Shown here: positions 12,794-23,438 of the stretch, in pieces | Position numbering within the stretch: the first letter of the stretch is position 1 | Layout of the letters: each line of letters starts with the position of its first letter | Assembly: GCA_027604005.1 (NCBI GenBank) | Contig: JADGJT010000047.1 | Location: 26,463 to 90,462 of the forward strand | Length of the DNA stretch: 64,000 nucleotides | Reading direction: 5' to 3' | DNA from: Dinochytrium kinnereticum | Taxonomy: Eukaryota; Chytridiomycota; Chytridiomycetes; Chytridiales; Chytridiaceae | Translations under genes and position numbers: made by a program | Notes under the pieces: generated by a model | Databases searched by the model: none | The model's input: the letters and a program-made list of their open reading frames with translations, nothing else | Told to the model about the DNA's origin: nothing

Positions 12794-12942
12794 ATACAAC
12801 ATTAACCACGACTCACGCAAGACAAATAAAATCATTCATGAGACCATAGAGACAATCGACTCAAAAGGACAGCAGATGTATTTCATTGTACACAACAGAC
12901 GAAGCACATTTAGCATAAGATACGCTGCAATGCTACAGGGAT

Positions 12943-13718
12943 CTATTGGGGAGCAGCGGCCCTGGGTCCACCACGTCCGAACCCACCCCTCTGATAGGCG
13001 AAAAGGAAACGGTCATCGTAAGAAAAACATACCGAGTAGGAGGGAAAATGTATAATCAAGAGGCCAACTTAATACTCACGAACTCAGGCTTGAAGTCACC
13101 GGAAGCACCCTCCTTCTTCTCGCCAGCATCCCTGCGACGGTAGTCACCGTCACCCCTGGGGGCACGGTAGCTGCCCTCACCACGGGGACCGTCTTCGCCA
13201 GCAGGGACGAGAAAAAAAAAGTCAGAACGAGTCCACAACATAACAACGCATCCAGAATCAAAAATGGCCAGTCTGCTCACCTCCGCCACGGGAAGGACGA
13301 ATGCCGCTAGCCTTGGTGGTCTTGATGTGGGTCCGGGGAACGATTTCGGCGGGGAGGTTGAGGTACTTGCGGAGGTACTCGATACCACTGTCGGTCAAGT
13401 AGTAGTAGTAGAACTGCCACGAGAAACGGACGGCAACAAGGCCGCGGGACTCCATAGACTGGAGAGCCTTGATGACCTGCAGGTTGGGGACATCAATGTC
13501 GCCGTGCTTGGGGGCGTTGAAGTCCTTCTTGGCGACAAGCACGCCCTCCTGGAACAAGTACCTGACGAAGACGAAAACGAGTTTAGAGAAAAACCAACTC
13601 GACAACCGGCCGTTTCCGGCATTCCTTCATCCAGCGGCATTCGGTTGGGGAACGGCTCAGGGGGGTGGTAATGGACTCACTGGTAGATCTTCTTCCTGTT
13701 CTGCTGAGGAATGAGCAT
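12943..13718 (-). CDS. RPS10: 40S ribosomal protein eS10
   Basis: Small-subunit ribosomal protein near the mRNA entry and the head of the 40S. The ATG at 13718 gives [13 protein letters not shown], spliced to [19 protein letters not shown], then [38 protein letters not shown], and [10 protein letters not shown]. This is the complete S10/plectin winged-helix domain. A third exon adds a Gly/Arg/Asp linker ([20 protein letters not shown]) and the fourth exon ends [13 protein letters not shown] with TAG at 12943-12945, as expected for eS10. It faces the small gene at 12224-12793 tail to tail, 149 bp apart. A GT just upstream of the ATG (around 13725) could be the donor of a 5' UTR intron, common in ribosomal protein genes, but this is not proven. 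Confidence 0.95.
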
Positions 13719-14209
13719 GATGGGCTACCTGTCGCAATGGAATAACGGTTAGCTTCCCATCCATCAGAATTACATCCTCCGCAAGCGCGCATCCGTCCCA
13801 TCCTCCACCACCAGTAGCATCGAATCTTCCATGTCGGTTGCTGTGCGCGGTGTCCCCGTAGCGCTGATGGATGGGATGGATGGATGGGGTGGATGGGATG
13901 ACGACCGTGCAGGCGCTCTGCCCATACCCACCTGTTGATGACGGGCAAAAGAAAAGGAAGGTCGACGGGAGTGGTGCAAACGTGATTTTTGGGTCACTTG
14001 CGTAACAGCTCAATTTTTTTTTGAGATAGAAATTCGCTCATTGGCTGTGTATGTCTTCACTGCAAAAACAACGCGCTAAACATTTCTTCACTTTCTTCGT
14101 GGTTGAGAAATGATAGAATGCATGCGATGCGCTGGGCAGAGAACAGAAAAAAAGTACGCGATCAGTGTGTGTTAGAGACATGCCTATTTATTACTTGTTA
14201 TATACAAAC
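13719..14209. promoter_or_regulatory. RPS10 upstream region and CFAP58 3' end, with GGATG-rich short repeats
   Basis: About 490 bp between RPS10 and the upstream gene on the same strand. It should hold the RPS10 promoter and the CFAP58 3' UTR. At 13867-13900 there is an imperfect run of GGAT/GGATG units. No other gene is seen. Confidence 0.4.
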
Positions 14210-17200
14210 TTATATGCGAATAACAGCCTCCCCTCCCGGCTCCGATGGTGTTGTCCGTCCGCCACTTCCTGCATCCACCATATCCCCTTTGCTCGACACC
14301 AACGGCCCGCTCGGCAACGGTGGCAGTGGTGATGGCGTTCCACTTCCCCCATTCCCATAGTGATGCGCGGGCTCTGCAGATGGCGCGGCCCTAGAAGACG
14401 CGCTTCGATTCGTCGGACTATGACTTGTGCCCGGCACATTTCCCCCGCTACCGCCAAGCCTTCCCATTCTCTTTGCCTCCATGTAATCCGATTTGAGGCC
14501 ATCAAGCGACCGATTGAGAACCGATATGGAGTGCTTGTACTCGCGGACTTGGGATTGATACATGTTGAGTTCGACTGACATGTGTTTGAGTTGCAGGTGC
14601 TTGTCCTTCAGGATCTGTTGAAACTCAGAGACTTGTTCAACTGCCTCAGGGCCGACTTGTTTTGAAAGTATGGTTTTGAGATGTAGGTAGAGCTGTTCTT
14701 TTGTTTCAACGATCTTGCCTTTTTCTTGATCTTCTTTGGTTTTTTCAATGAGGGAGCGTTGTAGGGTGTGGAGGAGTTGGATCATTTCAAAGGCTTTTGG
14801 GTTGCTGCCTTCGAGCTTTCGCCAGCGGTGCACGTTTACAGGATTCTCAAGTTCGTCTTCGAGGGCTTTTTTGCGGGTTCGTTCGCGAATGATTTCGTTG
14901 CGCATTTGAAGGCTGGCTTTCCGGGTGGCTTCCACGTCCATTGTTGCCTTACAGAGGGATCGAAGCTGTTGGCGGCAGTCAAGAATCTCTCCACGAATTT
15001 GAGCGAGGGCTTTGAGCTTCTCCTGGTAGTAGAGCTCCGATCGACACAGGGAAGATTGCTGCGTTTTGATGAGATTGTAAGCTTTGGAGAGCTCTTCGTT
15101 TTGTCTGATCAGTTGTGCGCTAAGATTGTCACGTTCGCTGATGAGAACACGGAGCGCGTTCTCCTGCCGTGTTCGTTCCAGATCCGCCTCCTTGACAAAT
15201 TGATTCAGCTTCATCTCTTCAGCAAGTTGGCTTCGAATGTAAGCCTGTGCAAGCTCATTCTGATTTTTAAGTGTCTTAACCTCATCTGTGATGATCTCAA
15301 TATCCTTCTCGAGTTTTCCATTCTCAGAAGCCTCATGGACCAACGCCTCTTCTTTGGCGTTTATATCTTCTTTGTAACCGTTGATCTGAAAATTCATGAT
15401 CTTGAGACGCCGTTTCATCTCAGCAATCTCGGCTTGAGATTCAATGAGATGCTTACAGTGGAGATTTCGGTCACTTTGAACGGCCTCGTAGAGATTTTGC
15501 TGATGCTTTAGTTTCGTGTCAGCCTTGATCATCTTTTTCTTGAATTCAAAGATCTCGGTTTCTTTTTCCTTGATCTGTTGAAGGCCAGAAACGCAGAGCG
15601 CCTGAACCTTGGCAGCTTCGTTTGTGTACGTGTCTCGGTCTTGTTCGAGGAGTTTGATGGCTTTGAGCTGTTCACTCACAATTGCATTCTCACGGGCTAG
15701 CTCTACCTCAAGGTTATGCCGTGTCTGCTTGAATAGGATGGATGCGTGTACGTGTTTGTTGGTCTCTCCCGCTGTCTTACGACTGTTGATCTGAAGAATA
15801 TCACGCTCACGTTCAAGGTCATCTATGGCCTTTTTGGTGGCGTCAATAGCTCGTTTCATTCTATCAATGTCCTGGAGCGTCGAGTCATTCCGTGACCTTA
15901 AACTTCGCCTCTCTTGTTCAACCTCCACTCTCTGATCCTCGAGTGACCTGTTCTTTTTTACCAAAGCGTCCCGGATCTTGTTGACTTTTTTCACCTCGGC
16001 ACGGGTTTTGGAGAGATCTTGCTCCTTAACCTTGATGTCTCGGCCAAGTTGGCTGTTCTCCTCAATCAGTTGGGTAGTCATAGTGATCTGCTCGTTGCAA
16101 TCCTGCTGGAGCTTAATTGTCCGCAGCTGCAGAGCTTCCTGGTCCTTGAACAGTTTTTCAAGCAGTTGCTTCTGACTTTTAATCTGTGACTCTAGGATGC
16201 CAATATCATCTGTGGCGCGGTTGACGGCATCTTGCTTTCCCCTAACCTCTTGAGACTTAACCGCCACAACTACGCGAAGCTCACGAAGATCTCGTTCAAG
16301 TCGTTCCTTGTTCCGAAGCTCAGAATCAATGTCAGCCTTTTTTGCAGCGTTCCGCTCTTTTAGCTCATATATCTCGTGCTCGCGCTCCCTTTTTAATTGA
16401 TCCGTCAGCTTCACTTTATCGGTGAGCTCTGATATAGCCACCCTGAGTTGCACGATCCTCTCAAGCTCCATCTCGAGCTCTTTGACGGCCGAGTCTTTGG
16501 CGGCCATGAGCTCATTGAGGGTTCTCTCCTGGTTAACGCTCAATCCCACCCCCTGCTTCACTGTCGTATTGAGTGTTGTGATCTCCTGCTTCAGAAGCCT
16601 CAGTTCCTCTTTTAGCGCCTCCTCCTGCTTGTTGCAGGCCTCTGTCGTCTCCTCGGCCTTCTGAATGTGAGACTTGAGCGTTTTCTGAACCTGATCATCC
16701 TGCAGCGAAGACTTTATGGCCTCCTGTGCCAACGCAACGTTGGAAGTGTAGTCGTTGAAGAGTGTCTCATACTGCTTGTAAAGAACGATGGCGTGGTGGC
16801 GAGACCTCAGCAAGGCCCTGTGCATCTTCTCATACTCAAGTCGGAACTTGACCAACGCCTCGTCGCCCTGAATGACGGCGAGGGTGTCTTGATACTCTGT
16901 CTCGCACTGAACAAACAGCGCATCCTGCTGCTCCTGCTCGTCCATGTACTGCCTTGCCTTGGAATTGTAGCCAGACGCTGGGAGCTGTGCCTGCTGCTGG
17001 GTCTGCAGCAGCTGCGGCACCTCGACCTCGATGCTCATCTCTGACTCTGAGGGCATGGTCTCAGGCGGTGCTCCTCCGCCTTCATGGGCTGGTTGCGGTG
17101 GAGCGTCGGTGGTGGCATCGCCAGCAATGCCAGATGGCAGTTGCGGGTTGTCAGCAGCAGGATCCATTGACAAACCTCTCGCTCGCTCTCTGCCTGAAAA

Positions 17201-17290
17201 TCCCAGCTGAAATTCCTCAGGAACAACTGCCTGCACCTTGCCATCCATCCACTGACCACTGCGCAGACCACGCGTGCCGCAACATTCCAT
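14210..17290 (-). CDS. CFAP58: Cilia- and flagella-associated protein 58 (CCDC147 family)
   Basis: Long axonemal coiled-coil protein linked to flagellar assembly and intraflagellar or manchette transport. The single exon encodes 1026 residues and is nearly all heptad coiled coil from about residue 130 to 960. Family blocks include DEALVKFRLEYEKMH near residue 135, and a C-terminal VNVHRWRKLEGSNPKAFEM block followed by LYLHLKTILSKQVGPEAVEQ and LKHMSVELNMYQSQVREYK, which match CFAP58 closely. The last 60 residues are a Ser/Pro/Gly tail that is not conserved. Translation could also begin at 17166 (MDPAADNPQ), since the first 40 residues are Arg-rich and lack family similarity. A protein of this kind is expected only in an organism with a flagellum. 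It is divergent from U2AF1. Confidence 0.92.
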   Translation of the reverse strand: MECCGTRGLRSGQWMDGKVQAVVPEEFQLGFSGRERARGLSMDPAADNPQLPSGIAGDATTDAPPQPAHEGGGAPPETMPSESEMSIEVEVPQLLQTQQQAQLPASGYNSKARQYMDEQEQQDALFVQCETEYQDTLAVIQGDEALVKFRLEYEKMHRALLRSRHHAIVLYKQYETLFNDYTSNVALAQEAIKSSLQDDQVQKTLKSHIQKAEETTEACNKQEEALKEELRLLKQEITTLNTTVKQGVGLSVNQERTLNELMAAKDSAVKELEMELERIVQLRVAISELTDKVKLTDQLKREREHEIYELKERNAAKKADIDSELRNKERLERDLRELRVVVAVKSQEVRGKQDAVNRATDDIGILESQIKSQKQLLEKLFKDQEALQLRTIKLQQDCNEQITMTTQLIEENSQLGRDIKVKEQDLSKTRAEVKKVNKIRDALVKKNRSLEDQRVEVEQERRSLRSRNDSTLQDIDRMKRAIDATKKAIDDLERERDILQINSRKTAGETNKHVHASILFKQTRHNLEVELARENAIVSEQLKAIKLLEQDRDTYTNEAAKVQALCVSGLQQIKEKETEIFEFKKKMIKADTKLKHQQNLYEAVQSDRNLHCKHLIESQAEIAEMKRRLKIMNFQINGYKEDINAKEEALVHEASENGKLEKDIEIITDEVKTLKNQNELAQAYIRSQLAEEMKLNQFVKEADLERTRQENALRVLISERDNLSAQLIRQNEELSKAYNLIKTQQSSLCRSELYYQEKLKALAQIRGEILDCRQQLRSLCKATMDVEATRKASLQMRNEIIRERTRKKALEDELENPVNVHRWRKLEGSNPKAFEMIQLLHTLQRSLIEKTKEDQEKGKIVETKEQLYLHLKTILSKQVGPEAVEQVSEFQQILKDKHLQLKHMSVELNMYQSQVREYKHSISVLNRSLDGLKSDYMEAKRMGRLGGSGGNVPGTSHSPTNRSASSRAAPSAEPAHHYGNGGSGTPSPLPPLPSGPLVSSKGDMVDAGSGGRTTPSEPGGEAVIRI

Positions 17291-17682
17291 CGCACCTGTG
17301 CGCGCGTTCGATTCGTTTCACTCTGGTCAAAGAGCTATCGAGAGCTTCTGCTGGAATCCGTCCGCCCTTTCCTCAAAGCACTGCCGCCGCCTCTGAGAGC
17401 ATAACGCGTGGAAAGACGCGCGTCGTCATGCGTGTGTGGAGGCAATGTGTGCCCCAGATATCGCATCCAGGCGTGCTGGTGGTTTAGCGCGTCCATTGCT
17501 GGTGGGGCATTCAGCTCCTGAGGACGACGCAGCAGAGGGAAAAAAAAGGAAATTTGAAATTTCTCATTGCTGCTGCTGCTGCTGATACTTGGCTGTGCGG
17601 ACGGCCGACACCCACACGCACACACGCACATCACCAACGACGAGACGCTTGCTGGCAGGCAGCGAGATACCACGACGACAAC

Positions 17683-19030
17683 ATGGCTGGTGAGATGCTC
17701 GCTTGTTCTGCTGCCGCTGCTTGCCCTTTGCGTCTGCTGTGCTGACCATTTGATGCTCCCTCTGGCAACCAACGGAGGACAGACCATCTGGCGAGTATCT
17801 ACGGGACTGAGAAGGTAATGCTCAGCTTTTCGCCTTCTCTTTCACCCTTGATGCACCGTCGAGGATGAATCATCTGCCTCACTGTCTCGGAATTCTCACA
17901 TCTTTGCCTCGAACCAAAAAAACAACAACAACAGGACAAGGTCAACTGCTCCTTTTACTTCAAGATTGGCGCATGCAGGCACGGTGACCGCTGCTCTCGA
18001 AAGCATGTCAAGCCAGCATTCTCACAGACCGTCCTCGTTCCCAACGTTTACATCAACCCCTCCCATGACGGCTCATGCGTCTTGACGGAACCGCAACTGC
18101 AGGAGCATTTTGATCTCTTTTTTGAAGATATGTTCATGGAGCTGGCCAAGTTTGGTGAAATTGAGGAGCTGAATGTTTGTGATAATGTTGGAGATCATCT
18201 TGTGGGGAGTAGGTATTTTTCATTAGTGCATGTTATTCTTGCTGGGATGGGGACTGCGGATGGGGTGGTGTTTAATGCTGCCTTGTAATATTGCCTGAGG
18301 CCGCTTTTTTGAATTCCATCTGACTCCTGTTTTCCTTCAGACGTGTACGTCCGATACAAGTATGAGGAGGACTCTGCGAAGGCCGTTGATAACTTGAACC
18401 AAAGGTTTTACGCAGGTAAGGCAAAACTTGATGTTTCTTTTCTTTCTAGCTGGATGGATAAAGATGCTCATCTCTATTTTCTCCTAAACGAAAGGCCGAC
18501 CGCTGTATGCAGAGCTTTCTCCCGTCACAGACTTTGGCGAAGGTAAACTTTTCCTTCCTTTCACTGCATTCAGTTTATTGCCGTATCTCTTCCTAACCTG
18601 TCCCGACCCTTTAGCTTGCTGCCGACAATACGAAAACGGCGAATGCACGCGAGGCGGATTCTGCAACTTTATGCACCTAAAAGTTGTTTCCCGCCACGTA
18701 AAGAAAGACCTCTTTGAAGCCCAACGTCTAAGCCAACGCGAGCTTCGCAAAAAGAGTAAATCCCCCGAATATGGAGAGGATGATATGCACGATAGGGGTA
18801 GTCGGGACCGGCGGGACCGGGACCGGGACCGTGATCGAGATGATAGACGGGATCGGGACCGACGGGACCGGGACCGTGATCGTGGGGATAGGGATCGTCG
18901 GGATAGGGATAGGGGGGATAGAGACAGGGAACGGTCTTCCCGACGTCATCGGGGGGAAGATGATGCCAATGGGGATCATGCTGTAGGTGCGAATGGGAGT
19001 GGGAATGGGGCGACCTATGATCTTTATTGA
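17683..19030 (+). CDS. U2AF1: U2 snRNP auxiliary factor small subunit (U2AF35)
   Basis: Recognises the AG at 3' splice sites with U2AF65. Exon 1 is only 7 bases (17683-17689), exon 2 is 17783-17814 and exon 3 starts at 17935. Together they read [44 protein letters not shown], with the first CCCH zinc finger. Later exons give the UHM-type RRM ([73 protein letters not shown]). The second zinc finger follows: [20 protein letters not shown]. The C-terminus is an Arg/Asp repeat instead of an RS repeat (18790-18950). TGA is at 19028-19030. The tiny first exon is a usual trait of this gene. Confidence in family is very high. Confidence 0.96.
18786..18945 (+). repeat. GGGAC/GGGAT-rich degenerate tandem repeat coding for Arg/Asp repeats
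   Basis: A run of short GGGACC, GGGATC and GATCG units inside the last exon of U2AF1. It encodes alternating Arg and Asp residues and stays in frame. Such tracts are prone to length change between strains. Confidence 0.7.
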
Positions 19031-19316
19031 GTGGATCTTTGGTTTTTTATTGTTTTGTCTGATGGCTGGTGTGGAAGGAGTTTTGCTTGAGGAACGAGTT
19101 TAACTGTGTTTTCTTTTGCGCACCATCTCTGGAGCTCCATCACGTCGCCTGCATGCCGTTTTCTCGTCCAATCGGGAACAGAAGGAAGAAAAACTCCGCT
19201 CGCTCCCATCTATCTGCTCATAAACCCAACTGTGTAAAATAAAGGATTAAAAACAAAAAGACCCCTCCAACTGTGATCTCCTTTCCCCTTCACGCCTTTG
19301 AGCCAACCCTTCCCGC

Positions 19317-19532
19317 ATGAGCGACGCTCCTCGTGCCCACTCGCCGACAGCACAGCCTCCTGAACCACCGCCGAAAGACGCTGAAAAAGAAGGCCTTGCC
19401 GCAGCCAACGGAACTGTCTTTGAGGAAGCGACGGGGGTGGACGCATACGTACTCTGCAAACCCAAGATCATCCCCCTTCAGTCGCCTCACCTTCTTGAAC
19501 AGCGCAAGCGATCGTCGGCGACGGTGGGCTGA
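19317..19532 (+). CDS. BBIP1: Probable BBSome-interacting protein 1 (BBIP1/BBIP10)
   Basis: A 71-residue open frame, uninterrupted, ending at TGA 19530-19532. The central block GVDAYVLCKPKIIPLQSPHLLEQ matches the small conserved core of BBIP1, where a VLCKPKLLPLKS phrase follows an acidic LF.ED segment; here VFEEATG precedes it. BBIP1 is a very short subunit of the BBSome, which carries membrane cargo in cilia. The N-terminal 40 residues are Pro/Ala-rich and not conserved. The gene lies 286 bp after U2AF1 and only 30 bp before the next coding start, on the same strand. The match rests on about 20 residues recalled from the family, so this is likely but not certain. It fits the CFAP58 gene nearby as another sign of a cilium. 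Confidence 0.6.
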   Translation: MSDAPRAHSPTAQPPEPPPKDAEKEGLAAANGTVFEEATGVDAYVLCKPKIIPLQSPHLLEQRKRSSATVG

Positions 19533-19562
19533 TTTCAGCAGAGCGTCGCACCAAGCCAGGAC

Positions 19563-21325
19563 ATGTTCAGACGGACGACAACGATGATGGGCGTGACGGT
19601 GAAGGCGACGACGGGCTGGATGACTGGACGACGGATCGCGGGTGGGATGAGATGGAAGAGCTCTGTTCGGGTTGGGAGGGAGAGACTTGGGATTGTGTTT
19701 GATATTGACGGGGTGTTGATTCGGGGGAAGACTGTTTTGCCTGAGGCTGTTAGGACGATTCGGAAGTTGGTTGATATGAAGGTTCCGTGAGTGCTTTTTT
19801 TTTTCTCCTTCTTCTTGATTATGCCTTTTTTGTTTCATTCTAATGGTGGGGGTATAGCTTTATCTTTTTGACGAATGGGGGTGGAGTGACGGAGGAGAAG
19901 AGGGCTGAAGCGATGTCAAGGAAGTTTGGGGTGGAGATTGATCCTGGTATGGTTGTTTTGTCGCATAGGTTTGTTGCTATTTTTTGTTTTTTGGGCCTTT
20001 TCGTTCTTTGGTTGGTAATAATTCCTTTATACTCTGACTCGATACTCTTATGAAATCTCATCATTGGATAGCCCCATGGCTCCTCTCGCTCAGCAGTTTC
20101 GCGATGATAATGTGCTGATCTTGGGGAAGGACACTTGCAAGGTATATATTAATTTGCTTTGTCTGAAGTCTTGATGAGACGGCGTCCGAGACCAACTCAA
20201 CTTTTTTCAAATGATTAGGAAGTGGCTTTCAAATATGGCTTCAAAAAGCCTCTCTTGGCTGAAGAAATAATGGCGTGGAATCCATCCATGTGGTCTTTCC
20301 GTCCGTTAGCGCCAAATGTTACCATACCTGCTTATGCCGATCTATCCTATAATCCCATCAAAGCAATAGTGAGTTCCTCGTCAATTATCTCCATCCATAT
20401 CACTATTTCTCAATTAAAGTCACCGTGTTGGATCCCTTCTCCACTGATTATCTCGTACTAAACGTTACCGATCTTCTTCCTTTTCTCCGTTCCTCTCCCT
20501 TGACTCCAAAATCATTAAATAACATAAACAACCAAAACTATGAAAAACAGATGATGTTTCATGACTCTATCGACTGGGGTCGAGATCTTCAAATCGCTTG
20601 TGACTTGCTTCGATCGGATCGTGGGCATGTTGGAACGCTTGGAGCTCATCCGACTGCCGAGCAGAGTGTGCCCATCTTTTTTTCGAACGGGGATTTTCTT
20701 TGGAGCAATGATTTCCCGCAGACCAGATTTGCGCAGGGGGCTTTCAGGGTTGCGCTTGAGGCTATGTATAAGGTTATTGCTGTTTTTGTTTTTGTTTTTT
20801 TTTTGTTGTTTGTCTTTCCGGGGCTTAATAGCCTCGTTCCATAGTGATAAAGGAAAATGGAACAAGCTTCGTCATCAGAGCAAAGCGTTTTAAGCGCTTC
20901 ATCGCGATAAAGCATTCTCCAGCACTTTTGTTTTTCAAACTAATGCAATTTCCCCCCCGCCCTCACTAAAATACAAACAAAAACAAAAAAAAAACAAAAA
21001 AAAAAACAAATAATAGAAACTCACCAGTCGTGACCTTGACTATACGATCTACGGCAAACCTGAACGCGCGACCTACGATTTCGCGCACAAAACCCTTCTT
21101 CAGGTCGCTCAAAAACTTTACCCACATGCTGCCCCCGACTCTCTCGCCACAAATGTTTACATGGTCGGAGATAACCCTGCCTCCGATATCGAGGGTGCCA
21201 ATCGGTATGGATGGAGATCGGTGCTGGTTAGGACGGGAGTTTATGCGGGTGGTCAGCATTTTGCTACGCATTTGGAGGATGATGTGGAGAGAGGGGTTGA
21301 GGTTATTTTGAGGGAGAGTTTGTAA
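19563..21325 (+). CDS. Mitochondrial HAD-superfamily hydrolase, HDHD5/YKR070W type
   Basis: Haloacid dehalogenase fold hydrolase of the CECR5/HDHD5 group, probably a phosphatase with unknown substrate. The start at 19563 gives an Arg/Thr/Met-rich N-terminus without acidic residues, a likely mitochondrial presequence. Motif I is LGIVFDIDGVLIRG with the nucleophilic Asp, motif II is FIFLTNGGGVTEEKR, and motif IV is VYMVGDNPASDIEGANRYGW. Between them lie MAPLAQQF, VLILGK, EEIMAWNPSMWSFRPLAP, and FHDSIDWGRDLQIACDLL, all typical of this group. Several introns of 60-130 bp interrupt the gene; one near 20770-21020 contains long A/T tracts. The stop is TAA at 21323-21325. It shares a strand with, and may share a promoter region with, the short gene just upstream. 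Confidence 0.85.
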
Positions 21326-21829
21326 TAGAACGGAGTTGTTTAACGTTTCTTTTTATTCATTAAATGAGTTTTGCTTATAATTCCCTTTTTTTCGAGACTC
21401 TTGGAAAACTTTAAATTCTCAGTCTCGCTTCTTCCCACTCTCCAGCTGCAAATCTCGACGTGGTAGGAAACACCTTGAGAAAAATATATTTGAAAAGGAA
21501 AAAAAACAAGGATACCCAAACCACCCAATCTGTCAAAAGGGAGATTTGGGCTTCTTACGGTGCTTTTGTACGAATCTGGGGTCCAGTTGGACAAGAATAC
21601 TAGCTCTCTCTACCATGACCAGCATGATCTTTGGCATTCCACTTTGTTTCCCGCGCAAGTTGCTTCAAGTACAAAAGGAAAGGATAATAAACACAATGCA
21701 AGTATTTTTGGGTCCAAAATGTCACTCAAATATGCTATGCTATCTATTCAAAACTCTACAAACCTCAAACCCCTGGCCAGTGTCCCCAGAAGAGGCAAAT
21801 AAGGCGATAAAAAAAAACCCCACTTTCAA
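21326..21829. other. Convergent intergenic region
   Basis: About 500 bp between the HAD hydrolase and the 3' end of the next minus-strand gene. It is AT-rich. Short open frames on both strands show no family resemblance. It should hold two 3' UTRs. Confidence 0.45.
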
Positions 21830-23289
21830 TCACATCCTCTTTGGAATCTCAGATGGATTCGCCGTCCAGCTCTCCACAAGACCCTTCCCAACTTCCTCAA
21901 CCTTACATCTCTTAACAAACTCCCTCCAAGGTGAAATCCTTTTTGCCCCGTCCTCCCGAAATTCCTTATAAAGCGAGACAGCCTCTTCTTCTCGTCCTTG
22001 ATGATACAAAAGTAAAATATGAAGATCGTGACAGGCTTGAACGGATGCGTAGGAATCGGAAAGAGTGTCTACCGATCCTTCAGGGCTGAAGACGGAACAG
22101 TTGGTTTTGCGGAAATCTTCTATTGAGAGGCGTTCTAGGTCGCGTTGGGAGGCGCGGAGGGTGAGAGGAGTTTCCTGGATTAGGTCGGAGAGAGCTTCCT
22201 CTTGGCTCTATTTATTTGATTATTGAGAAATATTTGATACGTTCAGTGTTTCTTGGTTCAAGGAAGATGAAAAAGGTGGTTTTTCTCTCATCTTCTTACC
22301 TGCCGCCTGAGCAAAGCCTTAATAGCTTCATCAGACTGCCCAAGCTTGTAAAGGCTCTTTGCCTTTAGCAAAGTAAAGAACGCAAATCTTCCCGAATTCA
22401 ACACCAGTTGATAATTCGAGGTGGTATCCAACAATCTTAACGTCTCCTCATATGTACCTCCTCGAAATTTCATAACCGCCAAAAACATGGAGGCCCAGTC
22501 CTTTAAATCTGACCAGTCCGTCATGGTGGCGGGGGATTTGGGTGGAGTTGGAGAGGGAGTTTCAGCAGCTGTGGAGGGAGATTGAGAAGATGGTTTGGGT
22601 GGATTGTCGATGCGGTCTTGAAGCTCTTGCATCTGTTGTTCGATGAATTTGATTCCGAGGGTGAGGTTTTCGGTGCATTCCTCCCATTTTGAGAGGTAGA
22701 ATTGGCATTCGGCTGATTAGATGTTGGTGATATTGTTGTTTGTCAATAAAACGAAATAGAGCGTTGAGATGAAAAAAGAATATTGTTTCTTCTTACCAAG
22801 ATGAATCAACGCAGACGCGTAAGGGTACTCGTTCAGTTTCAAAGGCCCGCGATTCGCCACATACTTTAAAATCTTTTCGCACATGGCTCTCTCCTTACTC
22901 AAAAACTGAATCTACAGGGGGAAAAATGGTCAGGTATTGATAACAACTGATAAATGCAACAACGAAATAAAAAGGGAAAAGTAACTCACCCCACACTCCA
23001 CCATGATATCTTTCCCGCTCACCAATGCCCAGTCGGACAAAAGATCAGGCAGCTTTGACCACGCATCAGCCCTCAGCACCAGCTTGATGTCCCTAGCCAA
23101 CTCCCTCTCCTTTTGCGCGCGGAGGCTGATGCCCTCCTTCCTTCTCGCTGGGGGTTGCTGTGACGCGGCATCTCTCGAGCCAGTTGAGGCCAGACTGTCC
23201 TTGCTGCCCTGCTGCGTCTTCAGCTGGTCGAGGCTGCCCTTCCTGCTTGAAGCGCTGCTCCAGGGGCCGTCCTTGCCAATCTCGCGCAT
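21830..23289 (-). CDS. Unrecognised alpha-helical (TPR-like) protein
   Basis: Starts at ATG 23289 and ends with TGA at 21830-21832; four exons separated by three introns near 22210-22300, 22720-22795 and 22915-22990. The N-terminus is Ser/Lys-rich (KDGPWSSASSRKGSLDQ). The rest is a chain of helical pairs with TPR spacing: KLPDLLSDWALVSGKD, SKERAMCEKILKYV, YPYASALIHLGECQFYLSKWEECTENLTLG, FAFFTLLKAKSLYKLGQSDEAIKALL, and ACHDLHILLLYHQGREEEAVSLYKEF. The aromatic and small residues are placed as in TPR motifs. I do not recognise a named family. The neighbours (DPH2 upstream on the same strand) do not suggest a function. The gene model itself is well supported by frame and splice sites. Confidence 0.6.
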
Positions 23290-23438
23290 TGTGGATGCGC
23301 TGGACTGAGATGATTGCCATTACATGCGGACCGTGTCAGCAGGTATATACCTTAAGCTGCATGGATAGAGGATTTATTCTGGGGGATTTTCCAAATATCC
23401 CAATAACAATTCCTTCAAGCCCAAGCTCATTCGGAAGT

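Noticed and set aside
14768..15511. 247-residue plus-strand frame inside CFAP58
   Set aside because: It lies antisense to a clearly conserved coiled-coil coding exon, and its Leu/Phe/Ser-rich content is what the complement of Glu/Lys/Gln-rich codons gives.
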